In this document: positions 20,609 through 32,213 of the stretch, piece after piece
Numbering within the stretch: the first letter of the stretch is position 1
Layout: every line of letters starts with the position of its first letter
Assembly (NCBI GenBank): GCA_947627865.1
Contig: CANQXU010000003.1
Coordinates: 1 to 42,776, forward strand
Direction of reading: 5' to 3'
Origin: an uncultured Paenochrobactrum sp.
GTDB taxonomy: Bacteria > Pseudomonadota > Alphaproteobacteria > Rhizobiales > Rhizobiaceae
DNA length: 42,776 nt
Position numbers and translations under genes: made by a program
The notes under the pieces: model-generated
Told to the model about the DNA's origin: nothing
Database searches by the model: none
The model's input: the letters and a program-made list of their open reading frames with translations, nothing else

Positions 20609-20701
20609 GGTGCGCCTAGTCTTTAAGGGTTCAATAATTTATCACAGAAGCTATTCTAACCCATGCTCCCTAAATGAATGGTGAAGCATTGCTTAAATCA
20701 G

Positions 20702-21586
20702 TTAAGTCCAGGAATGAGAATCCCACATGGTTTTTAGTCCGATTTTATAATCAGGATAGGCTAATTTAAAGCCGCTATTGAGTAGTTTTGTATTGGATAT
20801 GCGTTTGTTCTCGCTATAAAAGGCTTGCGCCATAGGGCTCATATTCGCGTCAGAAAACTGGACTTCTTCCGGTGGTTCAATTCCCATGAGCTGAGCGGCA
20901 TAAGTGATAACATCCTGATTGGGTGCAGGAAAATTATCTGATATATTGTATATGCCGGAGTTGTCGGATTTTGCTAAATGCATAATCGCGCCAGCGATAT
21001 CATCGACATGGATGCGATTAAAGACCTGATCAGGTTTAATTATCCGCTTGGCGGTAGCATTGCGCAAACTGACAAAAGGATTGCGGCCTGGTCCGTAAAT
21101 GCCGCTTAGTCGCAGGATCGATAAGGACAGCTGGTAGGTATCGCATAAAAGCTGAAGGCTATTTTCTGCATTCACTCTTTGAACTGAGTGCGTGGATATA
21201 GGCGCAGTTGCTGTGTCTTCTGTCACCCATGCACCTTGTTTGTCACCATAGACGCCGGTGGTTGAAAGATATGTCACCCATTGCAGACTATTCTGGAAGG
21301 GTAAAATATCCTCTGCCAGAATTTTTATAATTTTCTCGAAACCAAGCCCGGGTGAAACTGAAATTATGAGATGCGTTGCGTTTCGCAGTTTTTCTATCAG
21401 CTCTGTGCTCACTGGGGAAAAGTCATCATCGAATAAGACAGGGTCAATGCCTTTGGCTTCGAGCGCTGCAAAATTGTCGGCTTTGCGTGTGGTTCCGGTG
21501 ATGGATTGAAACTGCTTATGATAGGTTTGGGCAAAGTGGGTTGCTGAATAACCAGCACCGAATAAAAATAGTTTCATTGTTTTCAC
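20702..21586 (-). CDS. NAD(P)-dependent epimerase/dehydratase, YeeZ-like SDR
   Basis: KLFLFGAGYSATHFAQTY N-terminal Rossmann; YLSTTGVYGDKQGAWV; SILRLSGIYGPGRNPF. Confidence 0.9.
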   Translation of the reverse strand: MKTMKLFLFGAGYSATHFAQTYHKQFQSITGTTRKADNFAALEAKGIDPVLFDDDFSPVSTELIEKLRNATHLIISVSPGLGFEKIIKILAEDILPFQNSLQWVTYLSTTGVYGDKQGAWVTEDTATAPISTHSVQRVNAENSLQLLCDTYQLSLSILRLSGIYGPGRNPFVSLRNATAKRIIKPDQVFNRIHVDDIAGAIMHLAKSDNSGIYNISDNFPAPNQDVITYAAQLMGIEPPEEVQFSDANMSPMAQAFYSENKRISNTKLLNSGFKLAYPDYKIGLKTMWDSHSWT

Positions 21587-22732
21587 CTAGTTCCATTCAG
21601 CAATAACAGTTTGATCCGTTTCCTTAGGGCATATTTCGTCGCGTAACTTGGAAAAGTCTGCTAATGGCAGCATTTGCTTCAATGCCCAGATTGCACTCCC
21701 TCTCACCACTGGGTCAATATCGCTCAAATGTGCTTGCACATAGGGCACCAGCTCTTCAAGGCCTGAATTCCCAGCTGCAATTAGTAGATTGCGCATAAAG
21801 CGATTGCGCCCGATACGCTTGACCGGGGAGCCGGAAAAGAAAGTACGGAACGCTGCATCATCGAGTAAAAGCAAGTCTTTGAGTTCGGGTGCTTTGAGAT
21901 CATCACGGGCTTGCAGCTTGATTTCTCTGGCCTCTACGGCAAATTTATTCCATGGGCAGGCTGCAAGGCAGTCATCGCAGCCATAAACGCGGTTGCCGAT
22001 GGATTTTCGCAATTCCTTGGGTATGGGGCCCTTATTCTCAATGGTCAGATATGAAATGCAACGTCTGGCGTCGATTTTATACGGAGCGGGAAAGGCATTG
22101 GTCGGGCAGGCTGTTAGACACGCTTCACACGAACCACAGCGATTTTTATCCTGTTGATCAGGTTCCAAGGCGATGGATGTGAAAATAGAGCCTAAAAATA
22201 GCCATGAGCCAAAATCGCGGCTGACCAGATTGGTATGTTTACCCTGCCAGCCCAAACCTGCAGCTTCTGCGAGCGGTTTTTCCATGACGGGGGCCGTATC
22301 GACGAAGACCTTTATATCGCCGCCAGCACGCGCAATAAAGCGACTAGCAAGCTGTTTCAGCTTGCCTTTAATAATGTCGTGATAATCACGATTTTGCGCA
22401 TATACTGATATTGCCGCTTGATCAGGATGTTCATGAACAAGGCGCGGATCAATGTTCGGGCCGTAATTCATGCCAAGCATAATGACGGATTGGACATCTT
22501 CCCAGAGCTTTTGCGGATGGCTTCTGCGTTCTTCCGTTTCCTCCATCCATAGCATGTCTGCGTGGTAGCCATGATCCAAAAAATCACGCAGACGAGCCGG
22601 AGCCATGGGGATGGCATCCGGTTTCGTAAAGGCAATGACATCAAACCCGTTGGCTAAAGCTTCCTCTTGCAGAAACCTTTTCAGCTTGCGCTGTCGGTCA
22701 AGGGTTTGTTGTTCAGAAATCAAGGTCGCCAT
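21587..22732 (-). CDS. queG: Epoxyqueuosine reductase
   Basis: FVDTAPVMEKPLAEAAGLGWQGKHTNLVSRDFGSWLFLGSIFT; two 4Fe-4S motifs (CGSCEACLTACPTNAF; CDDCLAACPWNKF); HEAT-like C-terminus. Confidence 0.98.
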   Translation of the reverse strand: MATLISEQQTLDRQRKLKRFLQEEALANGFDVIAFTKPDAIPMAPARLRDFLDHGYHADMLWMEETEERRSHPQKLWEDVQSVIMLGMNYGPNIDPRLVHEHPDQAAISVYAQNRDYHDIIKGKLKQLASRFIARAGGDIKVFVDTAPVMEKPLAEAAGLGWQGKHTNLVSRDFGSWLFLGSIFTSIALEPDQQDKNRCGSCEACLTACPTNAFPAPYKIDARRCISYLTIENKGPIPKELRKSIGNRVYGCDDCLAACPWNKFAVEAREIKLQARDDLKAPELKDLLLLDDAAFRTFFSGSPVKRIGRNRFMRNLLIAAGNSGLEELVPYVQAHLSDIDPVVRGSAIWALKQMLPLADFSKLRDEICPKETDQTVIAEWN

Positions 22733-23405
22733 AATGAGCTACAGGTGCAAGACCGCGAATACGATCAGTTAACAAAGGCCGGAAAGACGGGCGTGATTTG
22801 ATACGGCTATACCAATCCCGTCCGGCGCGCCATTCATTCCAGTCAATCTCGCCTAAATAGTCAAGAATTGAAATGGACGCAGCAGCAGCCATATCGGCAT
22901 AACTTGGATGGTAGCCACCAAGCCAGTCTCTGGTTGCGGCAAGCCATTCTACATATTTCATATGCTGGCGGATATTATTACGAGCTGCGCGGATGGCTGT
23001 TGAATCAGGAGAGCTTCCGCCCATATCTGCGGCCATTTGCAATTTAAAAACACGTTCGCGTGCCAGATGGCGCGTAACTTCATTTTCAAATTTCACCAAA
23101 AACCACTCCACCAGACGGCGGACTTCAGCGCGTTCAGCTGGTGATTCTGGCAATAAGCGGCGGCTCCGCTTCAAGGCGCCACGGGTTTCATCAAGATATT
23201 CTGCAATGATGGTGGCACCAATAACAGGTAAATCATTTTCGGCAAGCAGCACTGGTAAAGTGCAAGCCGGATTCAACGCTATAAACTCCGGGCGACGATG
23301 CCAGAGTCTTTCTTCAATTAATTCAACTTCAACGTCATATTCTCCGAGAATCAATCGGGTATAACGGGAACCGGATGACATAGGGTGGTGAAAAAGTGTG
23401 AGCAT
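22713..23405 (-). CDS. Glutathione S-transferase family protein
   Basis: MLTLFHHPMSSGSRYTRLILGEYDVEVELIEE...LNPACTLPVLLAENDLPVIGATIIAEYLDE. Start at ATG 23405; 20-bp overlap with queG. Confidence 0.93.
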   Translation of the reverse strand: MLTLFHHPMSSGSRYTRLILGEYDVEVELIEERLWHRRPEFIALNPACTLPVLLAENDLPVIGATIIAEYLDETRGALKRSRRLLPESPAERAEVRRLVEWFLVKFENEVTRHLARERVFKLQMAADMGGSSPDSTAIRAARNNIRQHMKYVEWLAATRDWLGGYHPSYADMAAAASISILDYLGEIDWNEWRAGRDWYSRIKSRPSFRPLLTDRIRGLAPVAHYGDLDF

Positions 23406-23653
23406 GGCAGAACGCGAAAACACTTCCAAACAAGGGCCCAAAAAGGCGATGAATAAAAACACTAAAAATAAACACTTGGCGAACGAAACTTCCCGATTAT
23501 TAAGACATATCCTGAATTATCGGGAGGAAACAGTAAGAAGCCAGTGCTGCGGATCTATAAGCATAGTAATTATCTAAACTGAAATTATTGTTAAACATTT
23601 ACCGTTAAACCCAAATTAACATAAAATAATTTCAATCTCGGAATGGTGTATTG

Positions 23654-24460
23654 ATGGAATATTATGATTTTTTAGAGGCCGCATTTCTGGGAATAGTGGA
23701 AGGTCTGACAGAATTTCTTCCAGTATCATCAACAGGCCACCTATTACTGATCGGCCATTTTCTCGGGTTTGAATCCAATGGTAAGTCGTTTGAAGTCTTG
23801 ATTCAGCTGGGCGCTATTTTGGCTATTTTAACCGTATATTCGGCTAAAATCTGGCAGTTAGCGCATAATTTCACCAAAGATAGGCGTACACGCCGTTTCG
23901 TTTATGGAATATTACTGGCATTTTTGCCTGCAGCTTTTATAGGTGCGTTTGCGCATAGTTTCATTAAGACCGTGCTTTTTGAAACGCCGATGTTGATTTG
24001 TATCATGCTGATTATCGGCGGATTTATTTTATTGTGGGTTGATCGCTTGAATCTACGCCCGCGTTATCATGATGTGATGGATTATTCTCTGCCGACTTGT
24101 CTGAAAATAGGATTTTGTCAGTGTCTGGCGATGATTCCGGGTGTGTCGCGCTCAGGTGCAACCATTGTTGGCGCTTTGTTTCTAGGTGCGGATAAACGTT
24201 CTGCAGCGGAATTTTCATTTTTCCTAGCTATGCCCACTATGGCCGGTGCTTTTGGGTATGATCTGTTCAAAAATCGCAACACGCTTGAGATGGATGACAT
24301 AACGATCATCGTGATCGGCTTTATCATGGCATTCATCTCTGGGGTTTTTGTGGTGAAGCATTTGCTTAACTACGTATCACGCCATGGATTTGCACTGTTT
24401 GGTTGGTGGCGCCTTATTGTCGGTACTGCCGGAATGGCCGCTCTTCTTGTTTGGGGCTAA
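23654..24460 (+). CDS. uppP: Undecaprenyl-diphosphatase
   Basis: [68 protein letters not shown]. Confidence 0.98.
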   Translation: MEYYDFLEAAFLGIVEGLTEFLPVSSTGHLLLIGHFLGFESNGKSFEVLIQLGAILAILTVYSAKIWQLAHNFTKDRRTRRFVYGILLAFLPAAFIGAFAHSFIKTVLFETPMLICIMLIIGGFILLWVDRLNLRPRYHDVMDYSLPTCLKIGFCQCLAMIPGVSRSGATIVGALFLGADKRSAAEFSFFLAMPTMAGAFGYDLFKNRNTLEMDDITIIVIGFIMAFISGVFVVKHLLNYVSRHGFALFGWWRLIVGTAGMAALLVWG

Positions 24461-24487
24461 GCTAAGATTTTAGAATTGAGAGAATAA

Positions 24488-24511
24488 AAAACCCGCTTTA
24501 AAGCGGGTTCT
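24488..24511. terminator. Terminator between convergent uppP and NDUFA9-like gene
   Basis: AACCCGCTTTAAAGCGGGTT perfect inverted repeat in a convergent gap. Confidence 0.75.
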
Positions 24512-24514
24512 AAA

Positions 24515-25516
24515 TTACTCGTCCTTCAATTCCAGCCGGTATAATGTGCTGTATTGCCCAGCTACACGATAGCGCCATAGATATGATGTCATGATTGCAT
24601 CCGGCGCTTGCGGCGCAATACCCATAGCTTCAAGAGTAAGGCCGGATTGAATGGCAGCGGGTGAAAGCACATAGTCTTTTTGCAAAAGATCTACCTGATC
24701 ACGGGTTAAAGCCGGTTTTGGCAATATACCAGCAATCGAACTTGCTAGTTTTGCTAACCACCAAGGCACGGATATAAAGGCACGTTTGCGATCGATGACT
24801 TCCAGTGTGCGGATCATCCATTCTTTCAGGCTGCGGCTTTCTGGACCTGCAAGCTCGTATGTTTCACCTGATTTGAGTTTGCCATCAACGGAAAGTGCAA
24901 TTGCTTCGGCAACATCATCAATGAAGACTGGCTGAAACATTGTGTTGCCGCCACCGATCAATGGCATGAAAGGCGAAAAACGTGCCATATTGGCAAAGCG
25001 GTTGAAAAACGTGTCGTCAGCGCCAAAGATTGCGGATGGCCGCATGATAATGGTGTCGGGCAGAATTGCGCGGACAGCTTTTTCACCTTCTGCTTTTGTA
25101 CGGGAATAGGCTGAGTGAGAGGCCGAATCGGCTGCAAGCGCGGACATATGTGTGAGCGGGACATTGGCTTGTTTGCAAGCGTCGGCAATATTTTTTGCGC
25201 CGAGCACCTGCACTGTATTGAAGCGCTGTTTGCCGCTTTCATTCATAATGCCAACGAGATTAATTGCGTAATCTGCGCCAATCAATGCGCGGTCAATTGA
25301 CCAGCGATGGCGGATATTGGCCTGAATTTGTTGGATTTGGCCGACAGTACCCAAAGGCAGCATGTAATAAGAAACTTCCGGACGACGAACAGCAACGCGA
25401 ACGCGATAACCACGCTTTGTCAGAGCCGCAACAACTGCACGCCCAACAAAACCTGATCCGCCAAATACAGTCACCAGTTTCGGCTTATTATGGACTTCGT
25501 TCGGTTCGGTATTCAT
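24515..25516 (-). CDS. Complex I NDUFA9 subunit family / NAD(P)H-binding SDR
   Basis: KLVTVFGGSGFVGRAVVAALTKRGYRVRVAVRRPE...NLVGIMNESGKQRFNTVQVLGAKNIADACKQ. Confidence 0.92.
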   Translation of the reverse strand: MNTEPNEVHNKPKLVTVFGGSGFVGRAVVAALTKRGYRVRVAVRRPEVSYYMLPLGTVGQIQQIQANIRHRWSIDRALIGADYAINLVGIMNESGKQRFNTVQVLGAKNIADACKQANVPLTHMSALAADSASHSAYSRTKAEGEKAVRAILPDTIIMRPSAIFGADDTFFNRFANMARFSPFMPLIGGGNTMFQPVFIDDVAEAIALSVDGKLKSGETYELAGPESRSLKEWMIRTLEVIDRKRAFISVPWWLAKLASSIAGILPKPALTRDQVDLLQKDYVLSPAAIQSGLTLEAMGIAPQAPDAIMTSYLWRYRVAGQYSTLYRLELKDE

Positions 25517-25715
25517 GCCTCAACTCCTGCATGTGAAAGCCAGAAGATGGTCATCTTATATCCCAGATGCCTCTTTTATAATATTGGGGTGATTTATAGC
25601 TTTTTTATTGATTTGGCAAAGGGGGCGTCTGGTCGCGGTTAACAAAGAATGCCTTTTCGCAGAAATATATGCAATAGAGCTTTGAGTTTTGCCCTTTAAC
25701 TGCTAAATCGCGGAT

Positions 25716-27524
25716 ATGAGCACACCACTTGACCATATTCGTAATTTTTCCATCGTGGCGCATATCGACCACGGTAAATCAACGCTAGCTGATCGCCTGA
25801 TCCAGGCGACTGGCGGTCTGGAATCGCGTGAGATGAAAGATCAGATCCTGGACTCGATGGATATCGAGCGGGAGCGCGGCATCACCATTAAGGCGCAGAC
25901 GGTTCGTTTGCACTATAAAGCCAAGAATGGTGAAGACTATGTTCTCAATTTGATCGACACGCCCGGCCACGTTGACTTTGCCTATGAAGTATCCCGTTCA
26001 TTGTCAGCTTGTGAAGGCTCGCTGCTGGTGGTGGATGCTTCGCAGGGCGTTGAAGCGCAGACTTTGGCCAACGTCTATCAGGCGATGGACAACGATCATG
26101 AAATCGTTGTTGTTCTTAATAAAGTCGACTTGCCTGCTGCTGAGCCTGAGCGTGTTCAGGAGCAGATCGAAGATGTGATCGGGATCGATGCATCCGATGC
26201 GGTTATGATCTCGGCCAAAACAGGTATGGGGATCCCTGATGTTTTGGAAGCTATTGTCAACAAGCTGCCACCTCCGGCTGAGGGCGACAGAAGCGCACCT
26301 TTGAAAGCCATGCTGGTCGACAGCTGGTATGATACCTATCTTGGCGTTATTGTGCTTGTGCGTGTTATTGATGGCGTTTTGAAAAAAGGCCAGACAATCC
26401 GCATGATGGGTACAGGTGCCAAATATCCTGTTGAACGTACCGGTGTATTTACGCCTAAAATGGTTGCAGTCGATGAATTGGGGCCTGGCGAATTGGGCTT
26501 TATCACTGCCTCCATCAAGGAAGTTGCCGATACACGTGTTGGTGATACGATCACTGAAGAACGTCGTCCGACATCAGAAATGCTGCCGGGCTTCAAGCCG
26601 GCACAGCCAGTTGTTTTCTGCGGTCTTTTCCCAGTTGATGCTGCAGATTTTGAAGATCTTCGCGCAGCCATGGGCAAGCTTCGTCTTAATGATGCATCCT
26701 TCTCTTTTGAAATGGAAACATCAGCTGCGCTTGGTTTTGGGTTCCGCTGTGGTTTCCTTGGTCTTTTGCACCTCGAGATCATTCAAGAGCGCTTGGAGCG
26801 TGAGTTTAATCTTGATCTGATCGCTACAGCACCATCCGTTGTTTATAAAATGGACATGATTGATGGTTCGGAAACGGAATTACATAATCCGGCAGATATG
26901 CCTGACGTAATGAAAATTTCTGCAATCAAGGAGCCATGGATTCGCGCGAATATCATGACACCAGATGATTATCTGGGGTCAATCTTGAAGCTATGTCAGG
27001 ATCGGCGTGGTATTCAGGTTGATCTGTCATATGTCGGTCCGCGTGCCATGGTAACCTATGATTTACCGTTGAACGAAGTTGTCTTCGACTTTTATGACCG
27101 TTTGAAATCTATTTCCAAGGGTTATGCGTCTTTTGACTATCATATCACGGAGTATCGTGAAGGTGATCTGGTTAAGATGTCTATTCTGGTGAATGAAGAA
27201 CCGGTTGATGCGCTGTCAATGTTGGTTCACCGTACGGTTGCTGAAAAGCGCGGGCGTGTGCTTTGTGAAAAGTTGAAGGATCTGATTCCTCAGCATATGT
27301 TTAAAATTCCGATTCAGGCTGCCATTGGCGGACGTATCGTAGCGCGTGAAACAATTTCTGCCTTGCGTAAAGACGTGACTGCTAAATGTTATGGTGGTGA
27401 CGTATCGCGTAAACGCAAACTTCTGGAAAAGCAGAAGGAAGGTAAGAAGCGTATGCGTCAGTTTGGTCGTGTGGAAATTCCTCAGGAAGCTTTCATTCAG
27501 GCACTTAAAATGGGCGATGAGTAA
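25716..27524 (+). CDS. lepA: Elongation factor 4 (LepA)
   Basis: [66 protein letters not shown]; full-length LepA. Confidence 0.99.
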   Translation: MSTPLDHIRNFSIVAHIDHGKSTLADRLIQATGGLESREMKDQILDSMDIERERGITIKAQTVRLHYKAKNGEDYVLNLIDTPGHVDFAYEVSRSLSACEGSLLVVDASQGVEAQTLANVYQAMDNDHEIVVVLNKVDLPAAEPERVQEQIEDVIGIDASDAVMISAKTGMGIPDVLEAIVNKLPPPAEGDRSAPLKAMLVDSWYDTYLGVIVLVRVIDGVLKKGQTIRMMGTGAKYPVERTGVFTPKMVAVDELGPGELGFITASIKEVADTRVGDTITEERRPTSEMLPGFKPAQPVVFCGLFPVDAADFEDLRAAMGKLRLNDASFSFEMETSAALGFGFRCGFLGLLHLEIIQERLEREFNLDLIATAPSVVYKMDMIDGSETELHNPADMPDVMKISAIKEPWIRANIMTPDDYLGSILKLCQDRRGIQVDLSYVGPRAMVTYDLPLNEVVFDFYDRLKSISKGYASFDYHITEYREGDLVKMSILVNEEPVDALSMLVHRTVAEKRGRVLCEKLKDLIPQHMFKIPIQAAIGGRIVARETISALRKDVTAKCYGGDVSRKRKLLEKQKEGKKRMRQFGRVEIPQEAFIQALKMGDE

Positions 27525-27554
27525 TCACCATAATTTACTAATTGACTATATTTT

Positions 27555-27580
27555 AAAGGGCGCATTGAGCGCCCTTTTTA
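27555..27580 (+). terminator. Rho-independent terminator of lepA
   Basis: AAAGGGCGC-ATTGA-GCGCCCTTT followed by TT; abuts the rmuC stop codon. Confidence 0.85.
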
Positions 27581-28837
27581 TTTGTCAAAATTACGCTGAT
27601 GTAGATGAGCGGGATTTATGCCGGAAGCTGTTTGACGGGCAGATGTACTACTTTCTGCTCGTGGTTGAGGTTGAGGCTTGGGCTGATCCTCCGGCTTATC
27701 GGAAAATTCCAGTGTTTCGATCTTTGCACTTCGACGAATCAGCTTGCCCGTAGATATGAGAATGTCGTCTACATCTCTGTTGGCTTGCGAAAAATGAGTT
27801 TGTAACTTTCGCACACGATCATCAAGGCGCGAAACATCCTCCATGAGGCGTATAACTTCACCTTGGATAAGATGTGCTTGTTCGCGCATCCGCGCATCTT
27901 TAAGGACAGATTGTATCACTTGAATAGACAGCATGAGTAAAGACGGGGAAACGATGATTACCCGTAAGCGGTGCGCACGCTGCACCAAGACCTCGAAATG
28001 CTCATGAATATCGGCAAAAATGGATTCCGATGGCACAAACATAAAAGCGGTATCTTGGGTTTCGCCATTGAGCAGATACTTATCCGAGATGTCTTTTAAA
28101 TGTATATCCATATCTCGGCGGAATTGCATCGCAGCATTTTTGCGCCCCTCAGGCGAAGGGATGCTGCGCATATTGTTCCATGCCTCAAGCGGAAATTTTG
28201 CATCAATGACAAGATCAGGCGAATTGTTGGGCATCCGTATCAGGCAATCAGGACGCGTGCCATTGGAAAGTGTCGCCTGAAATTGATAAGCACCTTGGGG
28301 CAAGCCGTCCGCTATGATGGCTTCCATGCGGGATTGGCCAAAGGCGCCACGCGTCTGTTTGTTGGCCAATATGGCTTGTAACTGCACAACTTGGCCCGCA
28401 AGTGATTGAATATTATTTTGTGCTGTATCAATAACGGCAAGACGTTCTTGAAGCTTGGCAAGATTTTCGTGTGTTGATCTGGTTTGTTCTGTCATGGTCT
28501 GACCAATGCGATTGGTCATTCCATCCAGTCGCTCTCTTATGGCCTGATTAAGCTCGGATTGTCTGGCGCCAAAAAGTTCGGCCATAGTTTGCATACGGCC
28601 TTGCATTTCTGACTGGCTTTTTAGTATTTCAGCCATGCGAAGTTCAGCATCGCGCGCACGGTCTTCGGCCATTGTATCGAAAATCAGACGGTTGCGTGAC
28701 GAGCGTGCACCCATATATATGAGCGCAAAAATGAGTATAAGAATGATTCCGGCACCAATAATTAAAACTGTTGCCGGAGAAAATTGTTGTGTGCCGAGTT
28801 GAAACACGGGATCAGAGAGCGCATTTGAGTTTTCCAT
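27578..28837 (-). CDS. rmuC: DNA recombination protein RmuC
   Basis: N-terminal TM (TVLIIGAGIILILIFALIYMG), coiled coil, then DCLIRMPNNSPDLVIDAKFPLEAW...MFVPSESIFADIHEHF...VIIVSPSLLMLSIQVIQSVLKD. Confidence 0.96.
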   Translation of the reverse strand: MENSNALSDPVFQLGTQQFSPATVLIIGAGIILILIFALIYMGARSSRNRLIFDTMAEDRARDAELRMAEILKSQSEMQGRMQTMAELFGARQSELNQAIRERLDGMTNRIGQTMTEQTRSTHENLAKLQERLAVIDTAQNNIQSLAGQVVQLQAILANKQTRGAFGQSRMEAIIADGLPQGAYQFQATLSNGTRPDCLIRMPNNSPDLVIDAKFPLEAWNNMRSIPSPEGRKNAAMQFRRDMDIHLKDISDKYLLNGETQDTAFMFVPSESIFADIHEHFEVLVQRAHRLRVIIVSPSLLMLSIQVIQSVLKDARMREQAHLIQGEVIRLMEDVSRLDDRVRKLQTHFSQANRDVDDILISTGKLIRRSAKIETLEFSDKPEDQPKPQPQPRAESSTSARQTASGINPAHLHQRNFDK

Positions 28838-28946
28838 AATCGCACAATAACCGATTCGCGTTATCTTTGTGAGATCAAAACAAGAACATTTTCTCAATTG
28901 CAGCAATTGCATTGACGTGATTAAAGAGTGCTATTAGGTGAGAGCC

Positions 28947-29477
28947 ATGTCAAAAAAACCATTAGTTTATCTTCCTGATCCTCTGTTACGCCAAGTCTCA
29001 AAACCGATTGAGCGCTTTGATGATCAGTTGCGCAAATTTGCAGATGATATGTTTGAGACGATGTATGCGGCTCCTGGTATCGGTCTGGCGGCAGTTCAGA
29101 TTGCCGAACCCATTCGTTTAATCGTTCTTGATGTTGCCAAGGATGGTGCAGAAAAATCGCCAATGGCATTTGTGAATCCAAAAGTGGTGCACAGTTCAGA
29201 TACACGTAGTGTTTACGAAGAAGGATGCCTTTCCATTCCGGATTATTATGCGGAAGTGGAACGTCCGGCCGATGTGCATGTCGAGTATTTTGATCTTGAT
29301 GGCAAACAACAATTGCTCAAAGCTGACGGTTTGATTGCAACCTGTATTCAACATGAAATAGATCACTTGGATGGCGTTTTATTCATTGATCACATTTCAA
29401 AATTAAAGCGCGATATGGCTATTAAAAAATTTAAGAAAATGGCCAAAGATCGTGGAACCACAAGGCAGATTATATAA
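28947..29477 (+). CDS. def: Peptide deformylase
   Basis: [19 protein letters not shown] (GxGLAAxQ), [25 protein letters not shown]. Confidence 0.98.
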   Translation: MSKKPLVYLPDPLLRQVSKPIERFDDQLRKFADDMFETMYAAPGIGLAAVQIAEPIRLIVLDVAKDGAEKSPMAFVNPKVVHSSDTRSVYEEGCLSIPDYYAEVERPADVHVEYFDLDGKQQLLKADGLIATCIQHEIDHLDGVLFIDHISKLKRDMAIKKFKKMAKDRGTTRQII

Positions 29478-30403
29478 TGTCATTGCGTGTTGTATTCATG
29501 GGAACGCCTGAGTTCTCGGTGCCGATGCTGACAGCTATTATCGGGCATGGTTATGAAGTTGTGGCTGTTTACTCGCAGCCACCACGTCCGGCAGGGCGCC
29601 GTGGCTTGGAGCTGACCAAATCACCTGTACATGAGAAAGCGGAACAATTCGGCATTCCTGTGTTTACGCCGAAATCATTGCGTAATGCGGAAGAGCAAGA
29701 AAATTTCCGTTCACTTGATGCGGATGTGGCCATTGTTGTGGCTTATGGCTTAATTTTGCCTACGGAAATTTTAGAGGCGCCGCGGCTTGGATGTTATAAT
29801 GGCCATGCTTCTATTTTACCGCGTTGGCGTGGTGCAGCGCCAATACAGCGTGCAATCATGGCGGGTGATGAAGAAACAGCCATAATGATTATGAAAATGG
29901 ACGAGGGGCTTGATACGGGGCCTGTGGCAATGATGGAGACCGTTGCTATTACACCCAATATGACGTCTGGCGAGCTTCATGATAAATTAAGTCTGACTGG
30001 TGCGGATCTGATGGTTCGTGCGTTGGGAGCATTGGAGAGGGAGAGTCTGACACTTGTGGATCAGCCGGAAGAGGGTGTTACCTATGCCGCAAAGATTGAT
30101 AAGTCGGAAGCGCGCATCAATTGGGATGAACCCGCTCATAAGATTCATAATCTGATACGCGGTATCAATCCGTTCCCCGGCGCGTGGTGTGAAATGGAAA
30201 TCAACGGCAAGCGCGAGCGTGTAAAAATCTTGCGCAGCGAATTGGTTGATGCCTCCGGTTTAGCCTCAACCATTTTGGATGATCAGCTGACAATTGCTTG
30301 TGGTGTGCGTGCACTGCGTCTTGTGCAGTTGCAGCGTTCTGGCGGCAAGCCGATGTTTGCCGATGAGTTTCTGCGCGGTGCAGTCGTTAATAAGGTCCTT
30401 TAA
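29477..30403 (+). CDS. fmt: Methionyl-tRNA formyltransferase
   Basis: [19 protein letters not shown]...[43 protein letters not shown]. Confidence 0.98.
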   Translation: MSLRVVFMGTPEFSVPMLTAIIGHGYEVVAVYSQPPRPAGRRGLELTKSPVHEKAEQFGIPVFTPKSLRNAEEQENFRSLDADVAIVVAYGLILPTEILEAPRLGCYNGHASILPRWRGAAPIQRAIMAGDEETAIMIMKMDEGLDTGPVAMMETVAITPNMTSGELHDKLSLTGADLMVRALGALERESLTLVDQPEEGVTYAAKIDKSEARINWDEPAHKIHNLIRGINPFPGAWCEMEINGKRERVKILRSELVDASGLASTILDDQLTIACGVRALRLVQLQRSGGKPMFADEFLRGAVVNKVL

Positions 30404-30406
30404 CCA

Positions 30407-31162
30407 GTGCCACGCTACAGACTTACTATCGAGTATGACGGCACACCTTATGTCGGGTGGCAGAGGCAGGAAAACGGCAATACGGTTCAGCTGGCGCTTG
30501 AGACGGCTTTCAAGCGCTTTTGCGGACAAGAAATTGCTTTAGGTGCTGCTGGCAGAACCGATGCCGGCGTGCATGCTTTGGCACAGATTGTGCATGTCGA
30601 TCTTGTTAAGGATTGGTCAGCTTCAACAATACGCGAAGCACTGAATGCGCATCTCATGAATGCTATGGAGCATATCAGCATTTTGAATGTGGAGAAGGTC
30701 ACAGATGATTTTGATGCGCGGTTTTCTGCACGTCGCCGCCATTATCTCTACCGCATTTATAATCGCCGTCCACCATTAACATTAGAGCTCTATCGTGCCT
30801 GGTGGGTTCAAAAGAAGCTTGATCATGAAGCTATGCACATTGCGGCGCAGCGTTTAATCGGTACTTATGACTTCACAACCTTCAGAGCCAGTCAGTGTCA
30901 GGCTAAAAGCCCGATCAAGACACTAGACAGGCTGGATGTTTCACGTAATGGAGATTTTGTTGAGATCCGGACTTCATCACGCTCATTCTTGCACAATCAA
31001 GTACGTTCCTTTGCCGGATCGCTTGTTGAAGTTGGCCTAGGGCGTTGGGCACCTGACGATCTGTGGGCGGCGATGGAAGCACGGGACCGCAGGGCTTGCG
31101 GGCCGGTTGCGCCTCCCTTTGGCCTTTATCTCAGCGGTGTTGATTACGATAACCCTGTTTAG
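30407..31162 (+). CDS. truA: tRNA pseudouridine(38-40) synthase TruA (GTG start)
   Basis: [19 protein letters not shown]...[15 protein letters not shown]...[13 protein letters not shown]...[19 protein letters not shown]. Confidence 0.98.
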   Translation: MPRYRLTIEYDGTPYVGWQRQENGNTVQLALETAFKRFCGQEIALGAAGRTDAGVHALAQIVHVDLVKDWSASTIREALNAHLMNAMEHISILNVEKVTDDFDARFSARRRHYLYRIYNRRPPLTLELYRAWWVQKKLDHEAMHIAAQRLIGTYDFTTFRASQCQAKSPIKTLDRLDVSRNGDFVEIRTSSRSFLHNQVRSFAGSLVEVGLGRWAPDDLWAAMEARDRRACGPVAPPFGLYLSGVDYDNPV

Positions 31163-31189
31163 TCTATCTAAGCAGGTTTTTTGTAACGA

Positions 31190-31786
31190 TTAATCTATGA
31201 AGCCGATACCAGCCAATTGCTGCAGAAGTTCCAAGAATATTAAACTTCCAAGAAACACCGATGCGTAGAATAAAATGCTGAATTGTCGTGATTTCTGCAA
31301 CGCAATATATGTCAGCTGATAGCCCAGTATGACCGCAATCATGATAAATAAGGCGGTCAATATTGTAAGGAAAGATGAGTTGCTGGGGTAAAAGAGCTGT
31401 AGCAATGTGATTGGTGCGAAGCACCATTGAAGCAATGCAGCTCCCCAATTTGTCGCGATAATATATGCTGCATATTCACGACGTATACCAATATATGGGG
31501 CGATAATACCAATAATGATGATTGGAACGAGCCAAGCACTTATATCAACAAATGCTGTGCGGCTGACGATTGCAAATCTTAAACCAAAATCCTCTTTTCC
31601 AGCAGTCAGATTTGCAGCAAACAACACCCAAGATGCAAGAAGCGGCGGCAGAGCAATCACGATTGCGTAGAAAGACCGCCAAAACCCATCGGCTGATATG
31701 TCAAGATAGGTTAGCCCATCCTTTTTCCCGAGCATCATGCGCCATACTCCGAAAAAATAACGGTAAATCTCATCTAAAGAAGGCAT
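31190..31786 (-). CDS. YIP1-family-like integral membrane protein
   Basis: PSLDEIYRYFFGVWRMMLGKKDGLTYLDISADGFWRSFYAIVIALPPLLASWVLF plus four further hydrophobic segments. Start at ATG 31786 preferred. Confidence 0.75.
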   Translation of the reverse strand: MPSLDEIYRYFFGVWRMMLGKKDGLTYLDISADGFWRSFYAIVIALPPLLASWVLFAANLTAGKEDFGLRFAIVSRTAFVDISAWLVPIIIIGIIAPYIGIRREYAAYIIATNWGAALLQWCFAPITLLQLFYPSNSSFLTILTALFIMIAVILGYQLTYIALQKSRQFSILFYASVFLGSLIFLELLQQLAGIGFID

Positions 31787-32213
31787 TGTATATCCGGTTT
31801 TAATTAAAATATTGGGCTGACATCCATGACGGATATCACAAAGCTTTATTATTCTTAATGAATATCTTGCATTTGCAATGCCGATGACATCAAAAAATAA
31901 ATTATCAATAAGCAAGTTTAAGAAAATGAGGGTGATCTTGTTAATAAAACGCACCAAATAAGCAGTAAAACGATCACCTTGCTATAACAGACTGTTCACT
32001 TATAGTTGACGAGTATGTGATTGTGGCGAAGGTTGAATTTTACGTTTTTTCGTAAGCCAATGATTTTATTGGATTTTTGTATTTAAGAGTAATAGAATAT
32101 GGCATTTCAAGAGGTTTATTTGTCATTTTAGTGAACATTATCGTTACTTGAACTTGAACGGCAAGAGGTACAAATAAGTGTCATCAAATTAATAAACATG
32201 TAGGAAGAAAATT

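Noticed and set aside
26336-26820. ORFs 26336-26782(-) and 26416-26820(+), among the longest unassigned track frames
   Set aside because: Both are entirely inside lepA in alternative frames and show no protein-like domain pattern.
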